Assembly: GCA_025529335.1 (NCBI GenBank)
Contig: JAMYHX010000544.1
Span: 1 to 27,068, forward strand
Length of the DNA: 27,068 nt
DNA from: Rhizopus sp. PT2906
Lineage: Eukaryota; Mucoromycota; Mucoromycetes; Mucorales; Rhizopodaceae
Reading direction: 5' to 3'
How positions within the stretch are numbered: position 1 is the first letter of the stretch; each line of letters opens with the position of its first letter. This document shows positions 1 through 10,162 of this stretch, in pieces. Below the pieces are notes generated by a model. The model made no database searches. It saw only the letters and a program-made list of their open reading frames with translations, and was not told where the DNA came from. A program made the translations under genes and the position numbers.

Positions 1-1858
1 CCGTGTTGACTGTGAAAGAGAACTACTTTTACCTGTTTCTCACAAAGGCAACGGAATCTATCTCGTATGTTCATATATCCAATGATCATTAATAACCAGC
101 ACTGACAACTTTTTTTTTTCTAATCATGTAGAATAAAATTCCTGTTACTTGGGTAGTCTACGTTGCTAATCCAGTTGCTGCCAAGCAGTTGCTGATGAAA
201 ACAGGTTTGTTGTTACAATCCCATATGGTGTATCATCCTATTCATTTTTTTCACTTTAGATATCTTTCCTAAATCCCATAAAACAATCAAAGTAGCTGGA
301 AAAACCGGATTTATTGCTAATTTTATAGGTTATGACAACATCGTAATGTCAAACGGACATGCATGGAAAAAGCAACGATCAGTAAGTTGATATTTGTTTT
401 GATAAAGAACTCACAAAAATAACATAATCTTTGATAGTTAATGAACCCAGTATTTCATCGGTCAATGCCGATCAAAACAATGGGCGAAGGAGTCAAGGCG
501 CTCTTTTCCATCATTGATAGGGAGAACGGTACTATTAACGTCTCTAGTAAAATGCAAGAATTCACTCTTGATGTTCTCGGTATTACAACATTTGGTATGC
601 TCTACAACAAGAAATAAGCATCAATTTGGCTGATATCTTTTTATATAGGCTTTGATTTCAAATCTATGGAAGGTGATCCCGAGAAGTGGGGTGAAGTGTA
701 TCATCTTGTGAATAAGCAGCTGAATGATCCCATTGAGTTTATATTTTCCAAACATGTTCCTCTTTTACATCGCATTCTTCCTGAAAAAAGAAGGGCTCAT
801 GCTGCTCTTGCCAAATTAAATGCTAAATTTGATGAAATTGTCAGACAAAGGCGCGCAGAATTGGAAAGTGGAGCTCTTGACAATGTTCCTGAAAACGAAA
901 AGGACCTGATTACACTGATGCTTGAAGCCGAAAAGAGAGGAGAAGCCATTGTGACTGAAGAACAATTGAGAGTAAGTTGATTTTATGTAGTTATACGGTT
1001 ATATTAATACAAAATAGCACAACATCGCTGTTATCTTCGTGGCCGGTAATTAATACATTTTTATTAAGAAAAGCAAAGGAAAAGAACTAATGTTGTTAAT
1101 ATTAGGTCATGAAACCACCGCAAACACTCTGGCATTTTGCTTGTATAATCTGGCTAAATACAAGGTACGCTGCATAAATAATAACATGACTGCATATCTA
1201 ATCACTTGAGCTATTAGCATGTGCAAGCCAAGCTCAGAAAAGAAGTTATTGAGGTCTTGGGCAATGATCCAGTAGACTTCATACCTACGTTAGAGGAGTT
1301 GAGGAGAATGGAATACTTGAATATGGTCATTAAGGAGGTAAACAATGAACCTGAGATTAAGCATATGATATGTAACAATTTCTGTAGAATCTTCGTCTGT
1401 ACGGACCTGTTGATACAGTCCTTCCGAGAGAAGCAGCTGAAGACGCTACCCTCGCAGGAACCTTTATACCTAAAGGAACATTACTCAACCTTGACATCGG
1501 TAGTATTCACCGTGACCCACATGTCTGGAAAAATCCTGAGGAGTTTATTCCCGAGCGCTTTGGACCTAATGGAGAACAAGGAGATCATACAGGTTTCACA
1601 TGGATACCTTTCAGTAGTGGTTCTCGTCAATGTATTGGGATGAACTTTAGTTTGGCAGAGCAACGAATTTTCTTGGCTATGACACGTAAGTTTCGAACAG
1701 ACACTACATAGTACGTCTTTTTAATATTGGTTCTTGTAGTGAAGAAGTACGAAATTGAAATTCCAAAGGATTCGATTCATTCTGATCATATTGTATTTGA
1801 TCAAATTAATACTAAATCTCCCAAAAACCTTGAGCTTACATTTAAACGACGTTATTAA
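1..1858 (+). CDS. Cytochrome P450 monooxygenase (5'-partial, about ten exons)
   Basis: Heme-thiolate monooxygenase, presumably ER-anchored; substrate unknown. Exons I join: 2-64, 132-204, 260-381, 438-594, 649-971, 1018-1045, 1106-1164, 1218-1337, 1388-1685, 1740-1858; all introns are GT..AG and the phases agree, giving about 453 residues. The I-helix oxygen-binding motif AGHETT is split by the intron at 1046-1105. The K-helix ExxR reads E-N-L-R across the intron at 1338-1387. A PERF-like motif (EFIPERFGP) and the heme loop FSSGSRQCIG with its Cys ligand follow near 1600-1640. The N-terminal membrane anchor, roughly 50-60 residues, lies before the window. Exon 6 is only 28 nt. The gene looks intact and the next gene is in the same direction. 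P450 identity is certain; the CYP family is not assigned. Confidence 0.95.
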
Positions 1859-2152
1859 GCTTTATAAATAAAGAAATATCATTTCTATTATTATAACCTA
1901 TATTCATTAAATGTCATATTCTTAGTTTTATAGCATATGGGACTCATAGATTTGTGCGCATGTGTAGACGCTTAACCAGGATATGCTCTTTATCACAAAC
2001 GGGTTAATTGTTAAAATGTTATTTTTGTCTGATAGTAAAGCTGAAACTCCAAGTTATGCCGGCTATTTTTTATCTGCTGTTCATTTAAGCTCAGACAATG
2101 AACCTTTCTCTGTTTTGTGTGTTCATTCAAGCTCTGTGTTTTCTTTAGAATC

Positions 2153-2599
2153 ATGTCTGAGGATTTTCAACCTTACCGTCTTGACGCTGAATATACAGAA
2201 GAAATAGAGCAGCTTATCGAATTACAAAGACGTCATACAGAAACACGCAAAGCTCATATTGAAAATATTATAGTTGACGAGGATGACGACAGTTTTTCAG
2301 TTCATGAGAAACACCCTCGATTGAATGCACCACCAGTACCTGATTTCCGATATGAACAACAGGTAGAAAAGACAATCAAGAGTCTAAGGGACAAGGGTAC
2401 TTCTCCAATTGGTATATTTTGGACTGTTGTAATTCAAGATCAGATCATCCTTCCGTTCGTCAGTGGATTTGCCTGGTGTATCTGTTCTAATGCCTGGAAA
2501 TGGTATCGAACAAGAGGTGTCGTCAATAAACAAACCCCTAAAAGGACCATGGGATTCCTCCGTGGCCTTCAACACGGTATTACAGAATGGACAAAGTAA
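2153..2599 (+). CDS. Small fungal protein resembling DUF1770 family
   Basis: Single-exon ORF of 148 residues. I chose the ATG at 2153 because it follows a pyrimidine-rich leader. The N-terminal 50 residues are charged, with an acidic stretch DEDDD near residue 43. A PDFRYEQ motif (about 63-69) leads into a helix, then a hydrophobic segment rich in aromatics (about 86-118: IFW...LPF...WCI...WKWYR) and a basic tail. The order (D)xRxEQ, then a Gln-Asp-Gln flanked hydrophobic stretch ending in Trp, is what I recall of the fungal DUF1770 family of unknown function; this is motif memory, not a search. It may be membrane-associated. It converges on the Mtq2-like gene with about 90 bp between stops. 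Confidence 0.65.
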   Translation: MSEDFQPYRLDAEYTEEIEQLIELQRRHTETRKAHIENIIVDEDDDSFSVHEKHPRLNAPPVPDFRYEQQVEKTIKSLRDKGTSPIGIFWTVVIQDQIILPFVSGFAWCICSNAWKWYRTRGVVNKQTPKRTMGFLRGLQHGITEWTK

Positions 2600-2686
2600 G
2601 GAGAGAAGGGGGGGGCAAATACAGGTTTATTAATGATTTTATGTTTAGGTCAGTCTATAATGTGATTATCAGCAGCACTACTTCCA

Positions 2687-3552
2687 CTATCCAATAAATG
2701 AATGCTGAATTTTCAAAATGTATTGTTTTTCTCGACCAGCACGACGTTGTAATATGATATCTGCATTCATCTTGTATGTATTTCTCATGATCTCTACTAC
2801 GTCATTAGGCTTATTTTCGTTGATTAGCAATAAATAAAACACGCCTTGAGGCGACAATAAGTCCTTTTTAAGAGTTAATAAAGAACCTTTCTCAAAAGCG
2901 TCATTCTTACTTTAACCAAGGGCAGTAACTCATCAATGACCTCTCTCCCATCAATTCCTCCGGCCCAAGCAGCTTCAATGCCCATACTTCCCACTTCTTC
3001 ATGCGTCGTCACGACATAAGGGGGGTTGAAGCAGAGAATGTCTACACTATTCTTGAATCGTGGTAACAGTCCTTGAACAAGTGAGGTATTAATAGGTTCA
3101 ACTGATTTAACCTTGTTGCGTACTGCTGTTTCTCGTGTTATTTTGCATGCATATGAATTGATATCCGTTGTGAAAAAGACTAGGAAAAGTGTTACTGCTG
3201 CTCCCATAGTTGATAACTCTCTTTGTTACCTGCATTCGTATCGCCTACTATTTTAGCAAGTAAAGTAGTAACACAACCAGAACCTGATCTTTTTAATGAA
3301 AAGAGTATTAACATTTCAACCAAGTGTGTATTAATGTGAATTATACCCAATCTCTAAACAGAATCTAGGTTTCATTTGCAAGATCAGCTTTTCGTCCTGT
3401 TCAAGAGCGTCTAATAATAAAAATGTATCTTCTATAAATAATTTGTTGTTTAGTCTAATAATAAACATGTGCATATGCTAAAGACCTGCAGGTTCATACA
3501 CTTTTTCATAGTCTTGTTTTTTCAAGTGAGATAAATCGGGAGTTGGTATCAT
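2687..3552 (-). CDS. mtq2: eRF1 glutamine N5-methyltransferase, Mtq2/HEMK2 type
   Basis: SAM-dependent methyltransferase expected to modify the Gln of the GGQ loop of release factor eRF1, in complex with Trm112. Five exons on the minus strand (3552-3486, 3431-3347, 3288-3230, 3197-2911, 2863-2687) join in phase to 224 residues, close to human HEMK2 at 214. The family signature YEPAEDTFLLLDALE spans the first intron. The SAM loop EIGSGSG is at residues 49-55, and the catalytic NPPY motif, which binds the substrate glutamine amide, is at 128-131 (CFNPPYVVT). The C-terminus keeps the usual helix and strand ending. Its promoter is shared head-to-head with the DAHP synthase gene, about 180 bp between starts. 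No defect seen. Confidence 0.92.
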
Positions 3553-3733
3553 TTTAAAAAAAAAAAATTAGAAAAATGCCTGGAAATGTTGTCAGTTTCG
3601 GTATCACGATTTTATACTGCTTCCTCGCTTAATTCGGAACGTCTCTCTCTAAATATAAAAAACAGGCAGCATATGAAATTCATTGTTTATTTTCTCTCTC
3701 TCTCTCTTTTTGTTTTATTATCAAAAAGACAAT

Positions 3734-4986
3734 ATGACAAAGTCAATGACCGAGGATTTAAGAATTCAAGGCTATAATGCCTTGCTCACACCTGTGTATG
3801 TCAAAGAAGAGTTTCCTATGGTAAGTATATAAATATATATATATAGCGTCGATCAGGGCCGATGATTCATCTATTGGCTTAGACTCAACGATCCATGGAA
3901 ACAGTGGCGAAGGCTAGAAAAGAGATACAGAATATCATTGCTAAAAAAGATGACAGAGTCTTTGTGATTGTTGGTCCTTGCTCAATTCATGATACAGAAG
4001 CAGCAAAGGAATATGGTACTTTTTTCTTTCTTTCTTTTTTGGTTTCTTTATTGTAACGCTTTTATATAGCCGAGTTATTGTTAGATGCAAAGAAAAAGTA
4101 TGAAAATGAACTTGTTATTATCATGCGCGCCTATTTCGAAAAGCCTAGAACAACAGTGGGTTGGAAAGGATTGATCAATGACCCTGATATTGACGGAAGG
4201 TAATTGATAATTTCCTATCTTGTTTTTACACCATTATAACCCTCTTTTACTAGTTTTAATATCAACAAGGGCTTGAGAATCGGTCGTGGCTTGCTTACCA
4301 AGCTTACTGATATGGGAATGCCAGTCTCAGTCGAACTGCTAGACACAATCTCTCCTCAATACATGGCTGATCTTATCTCTTGGGGTGCCATTGGTGCTCG
4401 TACAACCGAATCTCAACTCCACAGAGAGTTAGCCAGTGGTGTCTCTTTTCCTGTCGGTTTCAAGAACGGCACGGACGGAAACCTCCGAATTGCCATCGAT
4501 GGTATTGGTGCTGCTGCAGCACCACACCATTTCTTGGGAATCAACAATTTGGGTACGATCTGCATCACACATACCACCGGAAATCCAAGTTGTCATGTTA
4601 TTCTACGTGGTGGTAACAAGGGGCCTAATTATGAATCTGTTTATGTGAAAGAAGCTAAAGAGATGCTCCAAAAGGCCGGTTTGCCTGCTGCTATTATGAT
4701 CGATTGCTCTCATGGAAACTCAAACAAGGATCATAGAAACCAGCCAAAGGTTGCTCAGGTTATTGCTGATCAGATCGCCCAAGGCGAGGATGCACTCGTA
4801 GGTGTCATGATCGAATCTCATCTTAGAGAAGGCAGACAGAATGTACCTGAAGAAGGTCCCTGTGCCCTCGAATACGGTGTGTCCATCACAGATGGTTGTA
4901 TCAACTGGCAAGATACAGAAGCAGTCTTACATAATCTGGCACAAGCTGTTCAAGCAAGAAGACAGTGTAGAAAAAAAGAACAATGA
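3734..4986 (+). CDS. 3-deoxy-D-arabino-heptulosonate 7-phosphate (DAHP) synthase, class I
   Basis: Condenses phosphoenolpyruvate with erythrose 4-phosphate, the first step of the shikimate pathway to aromatic amino acids. Four exons (3734-3820, 3883-4015, 4070-4199, 4254-4986) give 360 residues, normal for the AroF/G/H and Aro3/Aro4 class. Motifs: VGPCSIHD (residues 59-66), RAYFEKPRTTVGWKG (about 93-107, PEP and phosphate binding), GARTTESQ, the metal-binding region IDCSHGNSNKDH, and SITDGC near the end. The start at 3734 has another in-frame ATG four codons later, so the true start is slightly uncertain. Fungal enzymes of this class are feedback-regulated by Tyr or Phe; the sequence alone does not tell me which. 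Converges on RPC40 with about 100 bp between stops. Confidence 0.96.
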
Positions 4987-5085
4987 ATGAAATAAATATG
5001 TGCGTGTGTGTTGACTAAAAAAAAAAAAAGAAGAAGCTGGCGCGCTATAAAATGAAATGCATATCTTTATTATTATAAATGGGTT

Positions 5086-6413
5086 CTAAGCACCGTCATT
5101 TGAAACAACTCGGTCTACAAGAGGTTGAATGTCTTTAATCTTTTCCATAAACACGTCCAGTGCAGATAGGAAAATTTGTTCGGCTGGAATAACACCTGAT
5201 GTTTCGACTTTGACTATTATAATGGTTATATACAAATCTTATCTTTGGGGGGTATAACTTACATATAAAGTGATCACGAACACGAGTCAATCGAACCTTA
5301 TTTGCAAATTTCTCATGTCTTAATACTTCTCTGCTCACTGTATCTTTACGAGCATTGACCACCTTGGCTGTCTTTACACCATTTACGTTCACAACTTCAA
5401 CAACACCATCAACAAAGCAGTTTTTGAATTCTTCAGCATCTTCGCCTGTGATGGGTTCCAAAATGGTAATTTCTGGGAGTAATCGATAGGATGCTGTAGC
5501 CACAGGTGACCATTTGGCATGTTCCTTTCCAATACCCTTTTGACAATGTAATTCCATATCTATTTCTTGACCAGGTCTAAGTTTAGCAATCACAATATCG
5601 TCATGAACAGGTCTGGGTGGGTTATTGGCAAATCGTTCTTCTTGGTTACCCTTGGGTTCCCAAACTAAGTCTCTAGAATAGACTGATCAATAGATTATGA
5701 ATCATGTTTCATGGTTGTATATTCTCTTTAATTTACCATAACTATTAATATATTTCTTATGAGGATCGGTTTCATCAGCTGAGGCTTCAGGGTTATGTTC
5801 ACATTTCTTCTTGAGCTTGAAGACAAGTGTGTTAAGATCAGTTGGTCCTCCTTCTTCAGTCATGTAATCAAATTCGTTAGGGTCTGCTAAAATAGGAATC
5901 AAACCTAGACGGTGGGCGAGTACTTCATCGTGAATAATAGAAGTGTTGTTCATCACATATACTTTTTCAATAGCCATTGTAGGAACCTATTGCATACGTA
6001 TATCAATAAGTATATTCACCATGTTTTATTTTTTTTTTTTTTTACTTCTGCAATCATTATTCTACGGAAAGCATTGGCAATGCTGGCATCAATACCAATC
6101 AGATCAAATTCGACGCTGTGTTTCGATAAGCGTTGAATCTTGACTTTAAAGTTCTATTAAAGTTCAAGGTAAATAACAGGACACATAAAGCAATGTCTTT
6201 TTTTTTTTTACCTGCTTGAATTTTTCAAGGTCGAAACTATTGTCAATACCTGGATATTGATGAGGATAATCGCTTCCACTTGTCTATTAGATTGGGTCAG
6301 AATACAGTCAACAGAATAAAAATATATGAACTTACGCTATACACTCTATCTTTTTCAATTATAACACGAGTACGTAAGAGTTCGACATTCTCTGGAAGGC
6401 TGGAATCTGTCAT
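5086..6413 (-). CDS. rpc40: RNA polymerase I and III subunit AC40 (RPC40/POLR1C)
   Basis: Alpha-like assembly subunit shared by RNA polymerases I and III; pairs with AC19. Six minus-strand exons joined in phase give about 351 residues (yeast AC40 is 335). The alpha-like dimerisation domain is clear: DASIANAFRRIMIAEVPTMAIEKVY, an intron falling exactly between IAE and VPT, then HRLGLIPILADP. The domain 2 insertion and a second alpha-like part (AKWSPVATASYRLLP) follow. The C-terminus, after the last intron, reads FKVETSGVIPAEQIF then FLSALDVFMEKI. A(n)/T(n) runs occur in several introns. No break seen. The start at 6413 is the first ATG of an exon opening with a polar N-terminus, as in homologues. 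Confidence 0.95.
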
Positions 6414-6710
6414 TTTATTATATACAAGCTCAATAGATAAACACTTTACTTTTTTTTTTTTGGACTTAAAAAATGAAAAAATCAAGACTGTTTATTTCAA
6501 TAGTCACAGCAGGTAACAATAAGTTTCATTTCAATTTTTCTTTTCAAAGTGAAAGATATGCTTTTGTGAAAAAAATGATTCATAGACTATCTTTTCAATG
6601 TTTGAATGTGAATCTTCATTGAAGAAGAATTCTTGTATGCTTATATCTTGATACAGCAATTAGATGTCTTGCTACCAAGAATATTTTGTAGGACAAGCCT
6701 TGGCATCTTC

Positions 6711-6811
6711 AGATATATATAAGAACACACCAAATACTCGTCTTTGTTTTATTTCTTTTTCACAATTGCACCAGAAATCATAGATAGTGAGCATTCAGTT
6801 CTTGTTTGACA
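6711..6811 (+). promoter_or_regulatory. Core promoter-like region with TATA box
   Basis: A TATATATAAG stretch at about 6714-6723 is followed by a pyrimidine-rich region (about 6745-6765) and then an ATG at 6812. The layout (TATA, T/C-rich leader, ATG within about 95 bp) matches the promoter of the alcohol dehydrogenase gene at 8364-8442. It suggests that a plus-strand gene starts, or once started, at 6812. Confidence 0.4.
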
Positions 6812-7343
6812 ATGGGAAAGGCTCTGATCGTCGACAAGCATGGCAGACTTGAACCAATAGATTATATTGTTGATCGAGGTCAATCACTTCCGATGCCAGA
6901 TCAGAAGTCAGGTCGGCCAACAGGGATTTTGAGAAGACTCTTTCGGCAATATGGCTCTGATGGTTCTTGCAAAGGACAATCGTGTGGGTATGGGCAGCCA
7001 ATTCGTGAATATACGATTCAATGGGAAGAGTCTGATACTTAAGGATCATGCCGCGGATGATGGCTTGATATGGCCTGAACAGCTGGGTAATATTAGTGCT
7101 TGTTCTATTCAGCTTTAGTGTTATCGGAAAAAAGGTTATTAAGTCTATTAATTGCGAATTACATATTTTATAAAAAGTAAAGAGTGTTATGAAAATAAGA
7201 CGCGCGTGCGCTTTATAAGGAGAGAGAATCCATGACTGCTGCTGATATTTAATGTCGTCAGCATGATCGTTTATGCTTGCATTATGGCTGCCAGTACTCT
7301 TATTCTCAGTATATACAATAGAGGAATGTAAGGTAGAATGCAT
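6795..7343 (-). CDS. Hypothetical ORF, 182 aa, overlapping antisense to 6812-7042
   Basis: Minus-strand ORF. The last 90 residues, from LFRPYQAIIRG to the stop, look more like real protein than the first 90: mixed amphipathic helices such as AERVFSKSLLADLTSDLASE. That part begins right after a possible splice acceptor (TTACCCAG, around 7080-7088 on the plus strand), so it could be a 3' exon rather than the whole ORF. No family recognised. Competes with the plus-strand ORF that has the better promoter. Confidence 0.25.
   Translation of the reverse strand: MHSTLHSSIVYTENKSTGSHNASINDHADDIKYQQQSWILSPYKAHARLIFITLFTFYKICNSQLIDLITFFPITLKLNRTSTNITQLFRPYQAIIRGMILKYQTLPIESYIHELAAHTHTIVLCKNHQSHIAERVFSKSLLADLTSDLASEVIDLDQQYNLLVQVCHACRRSEPFPLSNKN
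6812..7042 (+). CDS. Hypothetical short ORF downstream of a TATA box (76 aa)
   Basis: An ATG (MGKALIVDKHGRLEP...) follows the TATA and pyrimidine-rich leader. The 76-residue product is basic and polar with no signal peptide, membrane segment or family motif I recognise. The opposite strand carries a longer ORF over the same bases, and a second plus frame (around 6950-7085) is also open. One strand is therefore a shadow, or this is the start of a frame-disrupted gene. Splice sites that would join it to a longer protein were not convincing. The promoter context favours this strand; ORF length favours the other. Confidence 0.25.
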   Translation: MGKALIVDKHGRLEPIDYIVDRGQSLPMPDQKSGRPTGILRRLFRQYGSDGSCKGQSCGYGQPIREYTIQWEESDT

Positions 7344-8259
7344 GCTCTACTGTAAGACTGTAAAGTATTATAAGGATTTTATCAAACACATCAAAGACTC
7401 TCTACCACCTTATCGGAACCTGGAATGGAGGCAACAATGATTGGGATAAGTATTTTTCGTACAATCTGAATTTCGATCTTGCCTTTGAGCGAACTTACTT
7501 TCCGCAAAGAGTGTAAATTATGCATTAAAGAGGAATCATTCATTAGGGGTAATATCGCTAATGCATTTTCATTACTTTCTCCTTAACTTTTTATTGTATC
7601 ATTATCCAAATCTGCTTGTACCAAGAAGAAATGCCCCGTGGTTCTAGTTATTCCACTTACACCACTCATACTGCAAGCTGAGCAAACAACATGAATAAAA
7701 TTGGTCGGGGTTAAAGAGTGAGTAGTCTCAGGCTCAGAAGTTTGAAGCAGAAACCACACGATTTGTCAAAGTTGTTTAAGCGTGCGAAAAGTAGATTCTG
7801 GAATCGCATGATGGGAACTCGGGTCTTTATCAAATACGTGCTGAGAGCGTCATTGCTACGAAATTTTCTAAACTCTCTCACACAACATTGACATGGTTTA
7901 TAGCCCTATCATTCACTATTTTTGCTTCTTTGCCTTGTCAATAATAGCAAAGTTTGGCGATTGATAGAACGGCTATATCATTTATCATGCAAAGGTAGTA
8001 CGGATAACTCAAAGTACTACGAGTATGGGAATAAGCCTCCAATAGAATGTTGGTATCCAATTAATGAATTTCTTGTATCCAAGAAGCATAGTTTTACTGT
8101 ATAACTAAATGACAGATTAATTTTTAGAATCTTTGCTATTATCAATATACCATTCGACCATGAAGCCCTTCTTCTTGTATACAAAGCTTTCGTTCATTGG
8201 GGGTTGAAAACACCCTGGACATTGATTTTTAAGCAACGATTTAAAAAATAATTCTACCC
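7344..8259. other. Gene-poor stretch with short coding-like remnants
   Basis: About 900 bp without a continuous gene. On the plus strand several short open pieces look protein-like but lie in different frames and are broken by stops: around 7348-7437 (YYKDFIKHIKDSLPPYRNLE), 7490-7560 (a CKLC pair), 7790-7868 (RFWNRMMGTRVFIKYVLRAS) and an open frame at 7922-8104. This is the pattern of a decayed gene or retroelement, but no diagnostic motif (reverse transcriptase YxDD, DDE, zinc knuckle) was found, so I do not name it. Confidence 0.3.
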
Positions 8260-8285
8260 AAAAACGTCAACTGGCTGACGTTTTT
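8260..8285. repeat. Perfect inverted repeat with TGACGT half-sites, upstream of ADH
   Basis: Arms AAAAACGTCA (8260-8269) and TGACGTTTTT (8276-8285) are perfect complements around a 6 nt loop. Each arm contains a TGACGT half-site of the ATF/CREB bZIP type. It lies about 80 bp upstream of the ADH TATA box, so a regulatory role is plausible, but this is inference. It could also act at the RNA level. Confidence 0.5.
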
Positions 8286-8363
8286 CTTATTCCTAAAATG
8301 GATGCATAACCTACAACTTACTTTGAAGGAAACAGATACACGTAAGCAAATTGGGTTGTATCT

Positions 8364-8441
8364 TATATAAAAGACGACGCATTAATTCAGTCTTTACTGT
8401 TTGTAAACTCTCTATCCCTTTTTTTCTCTTCATTATTTCAA
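8364..8441 (+). promoter_or_regulatory. Core promoter of the alcohol dehydrogenase gene
   Basis: TATATAA at 8364-8370, then a C/T-rich leader (about 8405-8440, including a run of T) directly before the ATG at 8442. The TATA-to-ATG distance is about 72 bp. Confidence 0.6.
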
Positions 8442-9549
8442 ATGTCTAAAAACGATACATTTACTGGTTGGGCTTCCGTTGGCAAGGACAAGCCTCTTGT
8501 GCAAATGCAATTTCCTCTCAAGGCATGGGATGACAACTGTGTCGAAATAGATATCACTCACTGTGGTATCTGTGCTAGTGATGTACACACTATAGGTATA
8601 TAGAGAAAAGGCAGTGCCTTATATATCAATATCTCATATCCTTTGCCACCACATAGATTCCGGCTGGGGGCCCACCGATTATCCATGCGTTGCTGGCCAT
8701 GAAATTGCAGGTGTTGTTACAAGAGTAGGAAAGAATGTGACAAGAGTCAAAGTTGGTGATCGCGCTGGTTTAGGTCCTGTTTGTGGCTCATGTAAGCAAT
8801 GCCATACTTGCAGTAACGGAGAGGAAAATGTGTGCATGGACGGAATTGTTCTGACCTACAACAGTCATTGGTCAACTGGTGAAAAAACTTATGGTGGCTA
8901 TGCTGACAAGTGGCGTGGCGATGAAACATTTGTTTGCAAGATCCCAGATAATGTTAGCAATGAAAATGCTTCCTCCTTCATGTGTGGAGGCGTAACAACT
9001 TATGCTCCTCTTAGACGATGGAAGGTTGGCCCTGGCTCGACTTTGGGTGTCTTGGGTATTGGTGGACTTGGCCACTTTGCAGTCATGTTTGGTAAAGCAT
9101 TAGGTGCCACTGTGATTGCTTTATCATCCAGCAATAGAAAGCGCGATGATGCCATGAAGCTTGGATGTGATGACTATGTTGTCACAAGCAATGAAGAAGA
9201 AATGGCAAAATATGCAAACAAGTTGACACATATTATTTGTACTGGTGTAGGAGAAGACTTCAAGTGGGAAACCTACTTTAACCTCTTGCTTCCTAATGGT
9301 ATTTTCATTAACGTAAACGCTCCTGAATTCTCATATCCACCAATTCCACTCTTCAATCAAATCTTTAAGCAAATCGCTATTGTTGCCTCTGCTGGTGGAA
9401 GTGTTAAGGACACAGAGGATATGCTTCAACTTATCTCTGAGAAAAACCTCAAGGCATGGTATAAGAAGTACCCAATGTCAGAAGTTAACAAGGCTATCGA
9501 AGACTTCAGGGCTGGATTGCCCAGATTTAGATTTGTTTTGGAAAATTAA
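8442..9549 (+). CDS. Zinc-dependent medium-chain alcohol dehydrogenase (Adh6/cinnamyl-ADH type)
   Basis: NADP-type alcohol/aldehyde oxidoreductase, cytosolic. Two exons (8442-8595, 8657-9549) give 348 residues, typical length. Catalytic zinc ligands: Cys44 in HCGICASDVH, the GHE pair at residues 65-67, and a distal Cys in SSFMCGG. The structural zinc lobe is C-x2-C-x2-C-x7-C (CGSCKQCHTC...C). The Rossmann loop reads GVLGIGGLGH; the Ser-rich SSSN after the second strand is the kind of loop that favours NADP(H) in the Adh6/CAD group. Family knowledge suggests reduction of aromatic or branched aldehydes. The gene appears intact, with its own TATA promoter. The exact substrate cannot be told. Confidence 0.95.
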
Positions 9550-10162
9550 ATTGTTGAAATAAACAACTCTTTAATCAATTTCGTCACCTTCTGCAATGGA
9601 AATAATACAAGCAATGCTTGTATAATGGAGAGGGGCACTTTATGTATTTCTAAAGAGAATATCGATCGCTTTTTTTTTTTCTACTGAGTTATTGAAGAGC
9701 AAGCTTTTACAGCAGTGTAAACTGAACTTGAAAATGCGCAAGTTTATTCCAGATTTTATCTGGATGCAGACTGAGATAAAAAGGACATATTTTTGTGTTC
9801 TACAAACATGAGTATTGCTGGAAGAAGCTTATAAAATACTTTATCAATCACAGGAAGCGCAAGTCAAGAAGCATTACTTGATACGCTATTTTATATTTAT
9901 CTTTTTTAAAGACAACGAAAAGCATCTCTTGCTATCGTCGTTCAACCTATTTGATAAGACATGGATGAGAATAAACCCGTAAAGTCCCCGTGATCCAGTG
10001 TCATACAGTCATACAATGTGACAAAACTCTTTTGTGGATGTAACATTGGTATAATAAGACAACATAAAGAAAGGAAATAAGCTCCTCTTTCTTTTTCCCT
10101 TTTTTTTTTCACTCTAAATATCAAAAATAGGTAGGCCTATGCTCCTTTTTGTCTTCTAAAGA
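9550..10162. other. Intergenic region with a short 3' dyad
   Basis: No gene seen. A near-perfect palindrome (ATACAAGCA at 9605-9613 and TGCTTGTAT at 9615-9623, one base between) lies about 55 bp after the ADH stop and may lie in its 3' UTR or mark the transcript end. The rest is AT-rich, with T runs at about 9670 and 10100; the second is probably the pyrimidine-rich leader of the next gene. Confidence 0.4.

Noticed and set aside
3586..3777. Plus-strand ORF overlapping the DAHP synthase start
   Set aside because: It covers the 5' leader in another frame; the CT-rich stretch translates to a spurious hydrophobic segment.
8260..8285. Bacterial-type rho-independent terminator
   Set aside because: The hairpin with a T run looks like one, but the surrounding genes are spliced eukaryotic genes.
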